This document shows positions 20,526 to 31,569 of a stretch of DNA of 64,000 nucleotides, in pieces. Positions within the stretch are counted from its first letter, which is position 1. Every line of letters starts with the position of its first letter. A model generated the notes under the pieces. That model did no database searches. It was not told where the DNA came from and was given only the letters and a program-made list of their open reading frames with translations. The position numbers and the translations under genes are program-made. The stretch covers positions 1-64,000 of the forward strand of contig MCFE01000350.1 of the NCBI GenBank assembly GCA_002104905.1. Direction: 5' to 3'. Origin of the DNA: Basidiobolus meristosporus CBS 931.73. Its lineage: Eukaryota > Basidiobolomycota > Basidiobolomycetes > Basidiobolales > Basidiobolaceae.

Positions 20526-21377
20526 ATGCTTCTTCCATTCACTGAAAAGGATCTTTTGGAAAACGAAGATCACTCAAGTCCCCTGCCCCGAATGTTCAAC
20601 ACAGCTGCAGAAGTCGAGCACGAAATAGCCAACATCGCTCGTCACAAGGCGGAACGAACCTGGTACGGCCAATGCATGCACGGGTTCATGGCCGGCTTCT
20701 TCATTGCATTCATTGGTACATTTGCATACACCACCGGTGGCGGCTTAGATCCCGCCTTCACCGCCGCTTATCCCTCCGTTCAGAAAATCATCTTCGGTGC
20801 ATGCTTCTCCAGTGCGCTGCTGTTCATCATCATCTTTGGTGGCGACCTATTTACCGGCAATTCCATGATCATGTTCGTTGGTGTCATCCATCGAAAGGTC
20901 ACCATCCTCCAACTCGCCTGGAACTGGTTCCTGGTTTTCTTCAGCAATCTTGCTGGGGCTTTGATCACTGCCTACCTGTTTGCCTATCTTACCGATCAAT
21001 TTGCCGCGGAGCCATGGTTGTCCTGGATAATCAAGAACACTGAGCTCAAAGTCACCTACTCCTTCGGAGTTGCATTCCTCAAGGCCATTCCTGCCAACGC
21101 GTTTGTCTGCTTCGGCGTGTACCTTGGCCTCACTGCTCGCGATGTCACTGGCAAGTTCATCTGCTTTTGGTGGCCAGGGTTCGCCTTCACTGTGTGTGGC
21201 TTCGAGCACTCCATCGCCAACATGTTCTACATCCCAATCGGGATGATGTACGGAGCCAAGGTCACCGTAGGCACCTTTATCGTGAAGAACATGATCCCCG
21301 TTGTACTAGGCAACGTCGTGGGCGGTGCCGTAGTAGTCGGCCTCTCCGCCTATGCGCTTAATCCCAGAAAGCACTAG
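20526..21377 (+). CDS. formate/nitrite transporter (FNT), copy 3
   Basis: A 283-residue FNT protein, the same length as copies 1 and 2, with all hallmarks (GGGLDPAF, GGDLFTGNSM, CGFEHSIANMFYIP with pore His, GNVVGGA). Diverged from the other two throughout at both protein and codon level, so it is the older paralogue; short tracts such as GTGTCATCCATCGAAAGG are still shared exactly, suggesting occasional conversion. I start at Met 20526 because the longer in-frame extension (to 20280) would translate through the TATATAAA box and would break the length match. Convergent with the CofD-like gene 130 bp downstream. Confidence 0.92.
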   Translation: MLLPFTEKDLLENEDHSSPLPRMFNTAAEVEHEIANIARHKAERTWYGQCMHGFMAGFFIAFIGTFAYTTGGGLDPAFTAAYPSVQKIIFGACFSSALLFIIIFGGDLFTGNSMIMFVGVIHRKVTILQLAWNWFLVFFSNLAGALITAYLFAYLTDQFAAEPWLSWIIKNTELKVTYSFGVAFLKAIPANAFVCFGVYLGLTARDVTGKFICFWWPGFAFTVCGFEHSIANMFYIPIGMMYGAKVTVGTFIVKNMIPVVLGNVVGGAVVVGLSAYALNPRKH

Positions 21378-21507
21378 ATGAGCCGCAAATGGCGAGCTGT
21401 AATATAGTTGTCCAGAGCTCACTTGCATTGTTTATTTTGATCATTTCATCTCTCCATCTCTAAATAAAATGGCTATGTTTACATTGGGTGTGTGTCGTAT
21501 ATACAAA

Positions 21508-23053
21508 TCAATGGATCAATTGGTTGAAAATCTCCCACACCGTGTCCTGTACATATATAGGCTTTCCCTGGCCATCCAGCGAGCCTGGTACCTTCACTGG
21601 GATGATGCCTAGATCTTGGATGGCCTGGGGTTCCACCGGAATCTGCGAATTATCCAGGTAGAGCAGATGGGTGATGAATTTGCTGGGTGGCTCAGGGGTG
21701 ATACTCGGCGAGATCGGGAAGGTGAGTGCCTGTTCGGCTAAAACGGTGGGTGACTTGCATTCCGCATGCACGGCCGAAGCATCCACTTGTCTGGAAAAAT
21801 TCAGGCCGTTGGTAATCGCTTGGATGAAGTCGATGGCGGTGTAGCCATCTACCTCTCGATCGTGGGAGCCATTCAACATCAGGATCTTGTTCCGCAATGT
21901 ACGTGAGTTGGCAACGGCATTTCCAACCCCGCGTAGGACCAAGCAGGGCATAATCGATGTGTAAAGCGAGCCAATCGAGTACAGCAGGGTACGCTTGGTA
22001 TTGAGGAATTGGATGCATTTTGGATTGGCTCGGGGGAAGATCTCCTGGCCGTACTCATTGATGTAGTATATGCGCTCGATACGCGACGGCAGCTTTCCGC
22101 AATCATTCTTGTCGAAAATGATATTCGAGTTGACCTTGGCCAGCATATTGTTGGTCTTCACGTTACTAGGAAGCGAATCTCCCCCTCGCGGTTGGACTGA
22201 CGGGTGCGATATTTCGCACTGTCCGACAATGGTGGATTCGTCCGCAAGCAGTGCCGCTATGGTGACCATGTGATTGGTGCTGATCATAGGTATCACCGTG
22301 GTTGGCTCCGAGATACCAGTGATTGCAGCGAACAGAAATATCCCTGCTTCCAGAGAATTGAAGAAGAGTCGGGCGCCAGTGAGAAAGAAGTTCCCGATGC
22401 TTCCGTTGCGATAATCGAACCGTTTGTGAGCGCGCTTTAGGATTTCAAAATGGAACAACGTTAGGAAGCCCCGAATGGTCTCTTTTTTCTCCACCGAGAT
22501 TTCGTTCCACAATCTAGAGACGAAGATAAGCAACTGTGCCTGTTTTCTCGCTACTTTAAGCTACTTACGTATGCGTGCCTTCAACGATGTCCGTCCACTC
22601 CTGGCGGATCAAGGCTTCTTCCCCTTTTTCCGGCAACCGGTAACTCAAAAGCTCTTTGATGGCCTTTCGCTCGGCGATCGTTTCCTCGTCCCCATCTTGG
22701 GTATTGATTAGTCTTGTCAAACGCGACCTCAAATCTCCGATGCTAGGCCCACCGGTTACACGAAGGATTTCACTCTGAAAGTATGCAAATAAGGCATTAA
22801 GGGCTGGATTCTCAAGCGCGCGCCCTCGCAAGGCTACTGGTTATGTACTTACGGTCGAGCCACCGTTATCCGATACCCCAAGGATATATGAGGTATTTGT
22901 GGTGATTGATTGCAGTACTTGACACAGAGAATTACAGGCTGAGCCACCGGAAAATACAAATATCGACCTGGTTGAAGGGTTATGACAACAAGGTATGGGG
23001 GAGGTAGAACGACTCGAGGCAGTATTGATGGAACCGCTCAAGGACATTGACAT
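21508..23053 (-). CDS. CofD/YvcK (UPF0052) family protein
   Basis: Three exons: 22853-23053, 22569-22774 and 21508-22513; introns of 78 and 55 nt; phases join; ~470 residues. Landmarks: FVFSGGSACNSL (~residues 31-42, the Rossmann-like nucleotide/substrate loop), SDNGGST (~61-67), RVTGGPSIGDLRSRL, GSIGNFFLTGARLFF, and a C-terminal GSLYTSIMPCLVLRGVG segment. The superfamily includes CofD (2-phospho-L-lactate transferase of coenzyme F420 synthesis) and bacterial YvcK (a UDP-sugar-binding regulator of cell wall and carbon metabolism). Fungi have no known F420 pathway, so the YvcK-like branch is the better guess; the actual role in fungi is not known to me. Confidence 0.88.
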
Positions 23054-23398
23054 GATTTCTTGAATATTTGATGTTTATTGAATCGTGTGTACTGGAGCAC
23101 CTTATAAATCATAAATCCATGATGCTCACATAACGTAGCATCATGTGAATGGACAAAGATGCGGTTGATATTACTGTGCAATTAAGATTAATATGGTAGC
23201 GCCAGAAATAAATATCCAATTTGACTGCACAACTATATTAAGATTTGTTCCATCACACAGCCTGTTTACAAATGCAACAGAGGAATACCACAGTGACCAA
23301 CATCAATGCCATTGATCGGTGTTGCGCAATCTAACAAATCTCCCCGCGCGCATGATCAACAGGTGAGTCCAAATCGTTGGAAACAATTGGTAAAAGAG
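23054..23398. other. 5' flank of CofD-like gene
   Basis: No gene seen. Confidence 0.4.
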
Positions 23399-24365
23399 TC
23401 ACACTATACACCTTTTCTACAGACGATTCCAAATCCTTGATAACAATGGGTAAAAGAGTGAATCGAATAGAGAGTAGTCTGAATTGAGTTACAGCAATCA
23501 TATGCTGCCTCGCGTATTGCACTTCATAGCGCTGCCACCGAGGAGTCTTCCCAACGCCATCCTGGTCAACGTCTGCGCAATGAAACGCTTCAACCGCCAT
23601 GCGACCAGGACACCGTGCATTGCTGTTGACTCCAACGCCCATGAATTCATAGGCGGCTCCGCTAGAGCAAGCTGGCTTTTCTCAGACCTTCACCAAGGGC
23701 CGTATGCATATACGAATATGATAGACGAGGCTCTATCCGTTTGTTTACCCCTAAACGCAAGCTTCCACCCGATTCAGTAGTGGGTGACCTACTTTCCCTC
23801 TTAACCACTCCAGATTTAGGCCAGCTCGCACTTGTGGGACGGTGCTATATTTTCATCAAGGCTCGACCAATACTGTAAGATCAACGAAATTTGATCAGTG
23901 TGAACAGTGACAAATTTTTCAGCGATTATTTACATGTTCCTTTCTTGAGCCAAACTTCTAGGGTTACTACCCATCAATATTAATAATATGTTTTTGTTTG
24001 AAAGATATGGCCAGGACTCAGGATGGCCTGACCTAACTACAAATTTGCGTAGATTATGTTTCCATGATATTTGAATGTAGTGATAACGAACAGTTGATAG
24101 GTTCTGGCTTTGAATTGTAGGATACTAACACGCTCAGCTATCTCGATGCAATCAGGAACTCAAGACCGCTCCAAAAGCTTCCATCCCCTAAAGGCTTCAG
24201 CTAGTGGTGCAATCAACAACGAGACTCCCGCCAGTGGCATCCCAATATCATCAGCGCGTGATATGTATATTAATTGTAATTGCAGTCTTAGGTTATAACT
24301 AAGACGTGAGGAAACAAACATGAATCGAGCCCAGTATTTATTGAATCCACTGTTCTATGGGAAAG
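23399..24365 (+). pseudogene. F-box-like relic, repeat copy A
   Basis: Two blocks match copy B (34782-35926): 23399-~23948 and 24121-24365, both nearly identical, with unrelated sequence between them. Block 1 encodes an F-box-like segment: LPPDSVVGDLLSLLTTPDLG, QLALVGRCYI, KARPIL. In this copy the next codon is TAA (23876-23878) where copy B has TAT, so it is broken. A downstream piece (24002-24050, WPDLTTNLRRLCFHDI) resembles a leucine-rich-repeat tail. The pattern fits a dead F-box/LRR gene duplicated within the window. The 5' edge includes a short tandem duplication of the GGTAAAAGAGT area. Confidence 0.5.
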
Positions 24366-24600
24366 GGTTATTTGATGATATCAATAATATTTCGGTGAGA
24401 ATATTTCGGTGTATATGCTCAATACCAGGTTAATCAAGGCGATCAATGTATTGAATAAATCCCTAGTGGTTTAGTGATGATACATGAAAAAAGTGGTAAA
24501 AAGGGAAATCCGATTTTTTGTTGCTGATACTCATTAATCAATTGAACCTGTTTAAACCTCTACTCCCGCCTAATAGACTTGCAAAGTATTCTCTATAACG

Positions 24601-25943
24601 ATGCAACAATCGAATGAATTTGAGTTGTATGAACCTCCCACCGATGGGATTTCCTCAGTAGCTTTCAGTCCTAATTCCTCTCAATTCCTCCTAGCAACCT
24701 CTTGGGATAAGGTATTGGTCATTCTCCAGTGGTGCTTTTCTCATCGAGCGAATTTACTAAGGCATTTCCAACTCAATCTCGGTTTCTCGTGAACGTATGT
24801 AGAGTGTCAGACTATACGATGTATACAGCAATCAACTTCGTTCGAAATTTGAACACAAAGCTGCAGTATTGGACGGTTGCATTTCGGACAATTTCCAAGG
24901 ATTTAGTGGAGGCTTAGATAAACGAGTCAAAATGTATTTAGCTGAACCATATATTTACTGTGAATACAACCATCCAGAGTTTCTAAACGCTGTACTTTAG
25001 GTTCGACTTTACAACTTCGAAGGAAACAATCCTCGGCACACATGAAGATGCAGTGAAATGCACCGAATACACCACAGAGACTAGTAGGATTTCTTCCCTA
25101 ATGAATATCACTCGGAACCCAACCTAATTACTTCAACCAAATGTAGACATGTTGATCACTGGTAGTTGGGATAAAAGTGTGTGTCTTTGGGACCCTAGAG
25201 TCCAGGAGGCACTGGTTGGCCGATACATGCAGCCCTCAAAGGTGTACTCTCTCGATATTACCCAAAACAAGCTGGTGGTAGCTATGGCCGACCGTCACGT
25301 GTACATCTATGATATTCGTAACATGAAGGAGACCATGCAAACTCGCGAGAGCTCATTGAAGTACATGACCCGGACTGTACGCTGCATGCCCAATGGAGAA
25401 GGTTTGTCCAACTCTGCAGAGAAATCCATGAGCACTTGTTAATCTTATGGTACTTAGGGTATGCTATTGGCTCAATTGAGGGTCGCGTTGCGGTAGAATT
25501 CTTTGATCCATCGCCCGAGTCGCAATCACGCAAATACGCGTTCAAATGCCACCGTCAAGCTATTGAAGGCGTAGACTACGTTTATCCGGTGAATGCCCTG
25601 GCCTTCCACCCCACGTATGTATACCTGGCCTTTCTATTCTTGGATTTTACCAACCTGTGCTTTCATCTCTAGCCATGGGACGTTCGCCTCTGGAGGAGGT
25701 GATGGAGTGATCAACGTATGGGACGGATTCAACAAAAAGAGACTTCGCCAGTTCCCGAGATATCCTACCTCCATCTCCTCACTAGCGTTTAGCTGCGACG
25801 GCACCATGCTGGCGGTCGCTTCGTCCTATACCTATGAAGAAGGAGAGAAAGACCACGCCCCCGACTCGATCTTCATCAGAACCATTGCCGACTCCGAGGT
25901 CAAGCCCAAGACACTTCCCAACCCTAGCCCCAACCCACAATAG
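24601..25943 (+). CDS. BUB3: BUB3 spindle checkpoint WD40 protein
   Basis: Six exons: 24601-24711, 24803-24933, 25001-25083, 25147-25401, 25458-25614 and 25673-25943; all phases join; 335 residues, the normal BUB3 size. Seven-bladed WD40 propeller signatures: [59 protein letters not shown], a [15 protein letters not shown] strand (characteristic of BUB3/RAE1), then VNALAFHP and [17 protein letters not shown]3 binds phosphorylated MELT repeats of kinetochore KNL1 and recruits BUB1/BUBR1. The [15 protein letters not shown] plus short C-terminus favour BUB3 over RAE1. Convergent with the YCII gene. Confidence 0.93.
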
Positions 25944-26141
25944 ACTTGACGACATGGTTCTATGTGCACTTTATGATAGAAATTCGAAAAATCCAACCAA
26001 TAAATCCACCTAACGCACTACCTACTATAGCCCTTGTTTCGTGGACACTGAGATGGTTAACACATAAAGTAATTGTATTAGGTGGAGTGAAGACGGATGG
26101 ACAGATAGATAGACTCGGCCCGTACGCTTTGTTATGTTGTC

Positions 26142-26675
26142 TCAATCGTTCAGCGGGACCATATTCAAGGGCATGATTTTCACATCTTCCCAGACCCGAC
26201 CAACAAGGTACGGATCTTGACTGATCAGCTCCTTGACTTTTTGAATACTGTCAGCCTCGTAAATATGATAGGAGCCAAGCATCTTCCCATAATCGCTATC
26301 GTCCGATTTAAGCGCCCCTGCTGCTAGCATAAGCTTGTCCTTATAAAGTGTACGGCATCGACTAAGGTGACTATCGCGAGTGGCCAAACGACGTGAAATG
26401 GCCTCTTCGTCGATGAAATCTTTAGCTATCACTAGGTACTGCTTTCGAGCTGTAATGGAGGCTCGATTAATTTCAACACCGCTAGCTACCAACTGAAACT
26501 CAACTGACCTTCGAGAGAGGTAGTGAAGAAACGGGCTACGTGTTCATGAGATGGAAAGACGAATACTTTAGTATCTAGTTGACGACTAAGCACGCTCGGA
26601 ATAAATGGGCTCAGTTGTTGTACCTGAGGATAGTTTTCGACTACTGATAAGTTTACAACGGTTCAGAAGGGACAT
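26142..26675 (-). CDS. YCII-related domain protein, probably mitochondrial
   Basis: The C-terminal exon (26142-26449) encodes a YCII/YciI-like dimeric alpha-beta barrel: KQYLVIAKDFIDEEAISRRL, RDSHLSRC, LMLAAGALKSDDSDYGKMLG, and a SIQKVKELISQDPY helix. The family is related to muconolactone isomerase-like barrels; activity is unknown in fungi. The start is uncertain. The simplest model joins 26624-26675 (MSLLNRCKLISSRKLSS, a good mitochondrial presequence) through a ~174-nt intron to 26449, giving 119 residues. Alternative donors and acceptors in 26450-26623 (for example GTCAGT near 26509) could add an exon. Confidence 0.75.
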
Positions 26676-26935
26676 CAAGAAACGGGACCTTCAAAAAATT
26701 AAAGCAAAAGCAGCTCAAGTCCGCCAGCACTGTTAAGTAACAATCGATACACTTGGGTGTGGGAGGTTGGCAAAATCACCGATATTTAAGTTTGATGAGT
26801 TGGTTTGTAGATGGCCTCTTGACCAATGGCTGTTTCATGTAATAGTCACGACGGTGATCAGCACAACTGATTATATGCATCTATCGATTGTGGAATAGGG
26901 AAATCCGCCATACTTCCTAGTCAAAGTATTCCATA

Positions 26936-28766
26936 ATGCTTGCCTGTGGGCGCGTTGTTTTGAATTGGTTGAATCGTCAACAATTGATCGTTCGAATTGG
27001 ATTGAAATCCTCTTCAACGCATCCAATGCTTGAACCCTCAGTATTCATAACCATGGTGAATGTTGAATGGAGTTCGCAGGATGTCGAGCAAGCCAGAAGG
27101 AGCATTCTGAATCGCATCACTGAAAGGATACCGCCGAAAGAGCTGGTTGGACTTGAAGAGCAAGAAGCGTGAGTTCTCCTCGTTAGTGTACGTTTCATGT
27201 AACGCCTGCTCATTCAATTGATTTCAGTAAAATCTATGATCTGTTGGAGCGAACGGTCTCCCAAGGTGAGAGTAACTCAGCCTTGTTGATAGGGCAGCGA
27301 GGAAGTGGCAAGAGCATGGTATGGACAGGAGTGTGGAGTGCATACGAAGCACCGGCTGATTGATTTTCACTTAGCTCGTAAACCGAGTTCTCCAGAATTT
27401 GACTCAGAAATATCACGTTGACAACAAAAAAGATTTCTACCAAGTTCACTTGAACGGGCTTGTGCAAACGGACGATAGAATTGCCTTGAAAGAGATTATT
27501 CGTCAGTTATCTTTGGAGGAGGAATTCGACTCAACTTTGGTAAGTAGGGGCTTTCAACCTGTTGAGAAGGCCTTGATATACTTAATCCATCGTCTCGATC
27601 ATAGAGCTCTTCTTTTGCTGAAACTTTGGCTTTCCTACTGAATCTCTTGAAACAAGGCTCGAAAGATAACGTGTCCATTGTCTTTATCCTCGACGAATTC
27701 GACCTGTTTGCCCAGCATCCAAAGCAAACCTTGCTTTACAACCTGTTCGACGTTGCCCAAAGCAGTCAAAATCCAGTCGCAGTTCTCGGACTTACTTGTC
27801 GCTTGGTAAATAGGGGATTTCGGTGACGAGAATTTCACCCTGGATCTGTTACTAACAACAGTAATGCAGGATTCGCTCGAGCTATTGGAAAAGAGAGTCA
27901 AGTCCAGATTCTCGCATAGACAAGTTCTCCTTTTCCCGCCTGACACGTTCCGCGAATTCATGACTGCTATACGCAATGCATTAGAATTGGAAGAGGAAGT
28001 GACCAATGAAGTCTATAGGGAGAAGTTTAACGAATCTCTCGACGTAAGATAGCCCAACCATGGCTCTACTTTGTCCGGCGATACTAACAACGGTCTCTTA
28101 GGTTGTTCTCGCTGACCCCAACATCAGCAAATCCTTCCGAAGGATTTTCGATCTTACCAAAGACATTCGAGCAGTCTTTAGAATATGCGTAAGCTTATAG
28201 GCACTATAGAATTTCTACCAGGACCCTCTGTTTAACCTGAAGACGCTAGGTTGGTGCCGTAAGCTCACTCTCCTTGAGCCAGCCATTTCTTGACCTGGGT
28301 GAACTGTATGAGGCCGCACTTCAACAACGTGCGGACTCCAAAACCGAGCTTCTCAAAGGTAACCATTTTTTGCAACCATTGACTCCAGTCACCACCTAAC
28401 CCGAACCCAACAGGACTTTCTCTCCTGGAACTCTGTCTGATTATCGCCATCAAGCAACTCCTTGAGCTCGAATTGTACACCTTCAATTTTGAGATGGCTT
28501 ACAACGAATACAAGGAATTCATGAATCTAGCTCTAGCGCAGGGCGGTGGCGGCATGAAGCTTTATAAGAAAGCGGTAGCGATGAAAGCATTTGAAAATTT
28601 GATTTCAATTGAATTGATTCAGCCAGTGGAGAATTACGGGAAGTCCCCGAAAGAGTATCGAATGATGAAGGTCATGCTGGAGCCTCTTCAGATTGCTGAT
28701 GCTGTACTCAAGTATCGGGATTGCCCAACATTGGTTAGAAAATGGGGTACGAAATGGCTGGAGTAG
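26936..28766 (+). CDS. ORC4: origin recognition complex subunit 4
   Basis: Eight exons: 26936-27168, 27228-27318, 27375-27539, 27605-27805, 27870-28043, 28102-28188, 28250-28358 and 28414-28766; all introns 55-65 nt with phases joining, two with TACTAAC branch sites; 470 residues. AAA+ ATPase: Walker A GQRGSGKS (~100-107), Walker [10 protein letters not shown] (~190-198), a sensor-like LGLTCRL, then the winged-helix-containing C-terminus with the ORC4-typical [15 protein letters not shown]. Orc4 is part of the six-subunit origin-binding complex that loads MCM2-7. The first exon may start further in (Met at 27026, or the Met of MVNVEWSS), as the first ~30 residues are not conserved-looking. 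Confidence 0.92.
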
Positions 28767-29588
28767 GACGTGTATCATATAGTTGTGTAATAAATATCAA
28801 TAGGCACTTGGTTTTTTGGGTAAAACTGACTGGTCTTCATCATCATGTGCGAGAATGCTGCCTTTATCTGATGGTGTTGGTGGGTTCGGGAATTAGCAAT
28901 TTTGAGATCTGCTGATGTTTTGCTGCTCCTACTTATAATACCGTTGGACTGATTTAACTTGGTGTTTCTAAATCTGATAATTCCTCAATGTTATCAGATT
29001 TAGTCATCTCTGATTCGTAATCAGACATGAATATTATCAGATTAACCATAGCCAAGTTGCCCCAATCAGGGCAGAAACCCCAAAAATTAGGACTCGCAGC
29101 CCGTTCTCTGAATATAAACCCATCCTACAGTTGCTAAATTAGGATGATTCCTTCGTGTAGCATGAAACACATCAAAGGCTGCATCAAGCCCATCCAATGG
29201 GAGGTTCACGAGCATCGCTTAATTAGCAGGGAGATGGGAATATTATTTTAATGTTGACTTCAAATTTGGTAAGATAAAAGTTTTGGTACTTATTGGGAAG
29301 AAATAGCCGACGTTAATAAGTGCTTCAGGTGCTTTCTGCGTTTCTTTTGTCTTTCACAAGTAGTCTTCTATTAGTAAAGCGTACCTGGTCCTCAGCTGTT
29401 AATATATGTATCTACCCGAGCACTAGCATTGTACGTTATCGGAAACTTCGAAGAATCGAGTAGATCTGCCGTAGCATAGGCAGAGAAATTACTTTTCGTC
29501 ACTACCCACCACGCACTGAGCCTTTCCAGTTTTGGGACCACTGTTGTCGACGTTTCTATTCAGTACTTCCCCTAATAATATATCCCTT
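28767..29588. other. intergenic with hairpin cluster
   Basis: No gene. Contains repeated ATCAGAT/ATCTGAT motifs, including a perfect hairpin at 28968-29003. Confidence 0.5.
28968..29003. repeat. perfect 13-bp inverted repeat (hairpin)
   Basis: CTAAATCTGATAA (28968-28980), 10-nt loop, TTATCAGATTTAG (28991-29003). A smaller hairpin TCTGATT-CGT-AATCAGA follows at about 29008-29024, and another TTATCAGATT at ~29033-29042. About 200 bp after the ORC4 stop. Confidence 0.85.
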
Positions 29589-31433
29589 ATGCATTTGAAA
29601 CCCTCTGATAAATCGAATGAGAGCTCTCTTGCTGGTCGGAGACCTGTAAAGCCAGCACTCCTAACAAACCCATCCAACACACAAAGTGGGCAATTTCCCG
29701 AGACCATCAATTGTTCTTGGAACAAAGAAAGCGCCGACCTTCCCGACATCGAGGCCTGCAATGTTGTGTGGGATTCTAAGAACCAGCATTCAACACAGTT
29801 AGTCAATACTTGTCAGGGAGTGATACATGCAAAGTCGACACAGAACAGTCCACTGTTTGTGTGCGGGGATAACGCAAAGCAACACAGCGCTACTTCAACT
29901 CAAGCTGCCGAGCAAAACGCCAAAACATCGATTTGTTTGCGCCGAAGACGACTGTCCAACGCCTCTATGGAGCACCACATCCGTGACCGTTTATTAGCGG
30001 AAGCGATGTCTAAGACATCCACACCGATTCACGATTGTGACTATTGGATTGATCGAAGCACGTCATTTATCCACCTGGCGGAGGTGGATCTATCTCGCAA
30101 CCGACTAACTCAGTTGCCAGAATGTATTATTAATATTGCAAGTCGGGTGAAGATTTTGAATTTAAGCCATAACAGGCTCACCACTTTCCCCAAGCAGTTA
30201 AGCCGCTTCTCTAACTTGGAGGTGCTGGATTTGTCACACAACATGATTTCCGGTGAGCTGCCAGAAGAGCTTCCGAGTGCTCTTACCAGTCTGAGGGTCT
30301 TGAGATTGTCCGGTAACCAGATCACCAGACTTCCCGAAACCTTGGGTGAAAGCATTCGCTTGGAAACGTTAGTGTTGGGCTCGATCTTTGGTGGTAATTT
30401 GTTGCAATCCTTCCCTGAAAAATGCATCTCCCGACTCGTAAATCTGAAAGAGCTTGACTTGACTCAAAACCAACTGGCTAGCCTTCCATCAGACATTGGC
30501 CATCCCAAATCGCGATTAGAGAGGCTAGCAGTGGGGGAGAACCGACTCCTTTCACTTCCGTGCTCCATTGGATTGTGTCGGTCACTTCGTTCACTTGACC
30601 TCTCAAGGAATCGTCTTCTGGATCTGCCCATCGAGATTACTGATCTTAGTGGCTTAGAGACATTGGACCTGACCGAAAATAAGCTTTGCGTTATCCCAGG
30701 GGACATTGCCTTGTTTATGAGTAGAACCACAGTGCTACTAAGCGGAAATCCTTTCACAAACGGAGCCCGTAGACATGATCCCACTCACGAGGCTGGCGAG
30801 TCCACTAGCCAAACCAACCTTTCATTGATGCAGCAGCTCCAATCAACTTCTTCAACAGCCCATTGCATCCGACCTAATTCAACCACCTCCCCGCATTCTG
30901 GACAGCCATCCGACCACCACACATCTGCATTTCATTCCCACGCCTTGCCCTCATCACATACCAAATCTCCGACAAAACCGCCAGATCTCTTGCCCTCACT
31001 ACGTGAATTCGCAGCACGCAAAGTATTGAAATACTCCATCCCCATCCCACCATATCGCATCCCAACCAGTCTGCTGAGATACCTTGAGCGCGGTGCACGA
31101 CCATGTTGCAACTGCCTGGATCCATATGTCCGCGAATGGATCAGCTGTGTAGAGGTCAAAAATTATCTTGGTCATCCGAAAGTCCCCAGAAGCATACGCT
31201 TTTGCTCCACGACGTGTATGGTCCAAACAAACTGTGCTACCAACAAAACCGCCCTACCAAGCGGCAGCTCCATGGAGTTCGCCCTCACCAGGCTCCCAAA
31301 CCAACCGACAAAGGCTTCGATCAAGCCGTTCTCCTCCCTCCTGACACAAAGATCCAATCAACCCTCCATCAAATCAAAAAAACCCTCCTCCCAACGCCAT
31401 GCTAAACGCACCGTCGTGACCACCGATTGGTAG
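29589..31433 (+). CDS. leucine-rich-repeat protein with Cys-rich C-terminal domain (LRRC58-like)
   Basis: Single exon, 614 residues. Start chosen at the first ATG (29589, MHLKPSDKS); the frame is open slightly further upstream without an ATG. Residues ~1-160 are low-complexity. LRRs of the short LxxLxLxxNxLxxLP type run from ~164 to ~390 (VDLSRNRLTQLP, LNLSHNRLTTFP, LDLTQNQLASLP, LDLSRNRLLDLP, LDLTENKLCVIP). A Ser/Thr/Pro/His linker precedes a C-terminal module (~470-555): PSLREFAARKVLKYSIPIPP, RYLERGARPCCNC, then IRFCSTTCMVQTNC, a candidate zinc site. The order LRR, then PSLxELAAR, then Cys cluster resembles animal LRRC58, a protein linked to ubiquitin ligases. Role in fungi unknown. Confidence 0.8.
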   Translation: MHLKPSDKSNESSLAGRRPVKPALLTNPSNTQSGQFPETINCSWNKESADLPDIEACNVVWDSKNQHSTQLVNTCQGVIHAKSTQNSPLFVCGDNAKQHSATSTQAAEQNAKTSICLRRRRLSNASMEHHIRDRLLAEAMSKTSTPIHDCDYWIDRSTSFIHLAEVDLSRNRLTQLPECIINIASRVKILNLSHNRLTTFPKQLSRFSNLEVLDLSHNMISGELPEELPSALTSLRVLRLSGNQITRLPETLGESIRLETLVLGSIFGGNLLQSFPEKCISRLVNLKELDLTQNQLASLPSDIGHPKSRLERLAVGENRLLSLPCSIGLCRSLRSLDLSRNRLLDLPIEITDLSGLETLDLTENKLCVIPGDIALFMSRTTVLLSGNPFTNGARRHDPTHEAGESTSQTNLSLMQQLQSTSSTAHCIRPNSTTSPHSGQPSDHHTSAFHSHALPSSHTKSPTKPPDLLPSLREFAARKVLKYSIPIPPYRIPTSLLRYLERGARPCCNCLDPYVREWISCVEVKNYLGHPKVPRSIRFCSTTCMVQTNCATNKTALPSGSSMEFALTRLPNQPTKASIKPFSSLLTQRSNQPSIKSKKPSSQRHAKRTVVTTDW

Positions 31434-31569
31434 CATCTCGTGTATCTATAGATTGATTCCCCTAGCATACAAGACATAAACTATTTAATGCTGTGCTTTA
31501 TGTGATAACATCCATGTGTGCAGTAAAGGTTGATGCATGTCTAACAAAATCATGAAAATGACGGGATGA

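Noticed and set aside
23331-23642. Minus-strand frame with repeated LLPIV motif in the F-box relic (also 34720-35025)
   Set aside because: The repeat reflects a short local DNA duplication; no family resemblance, and the plus strand has the F-box-like reading.
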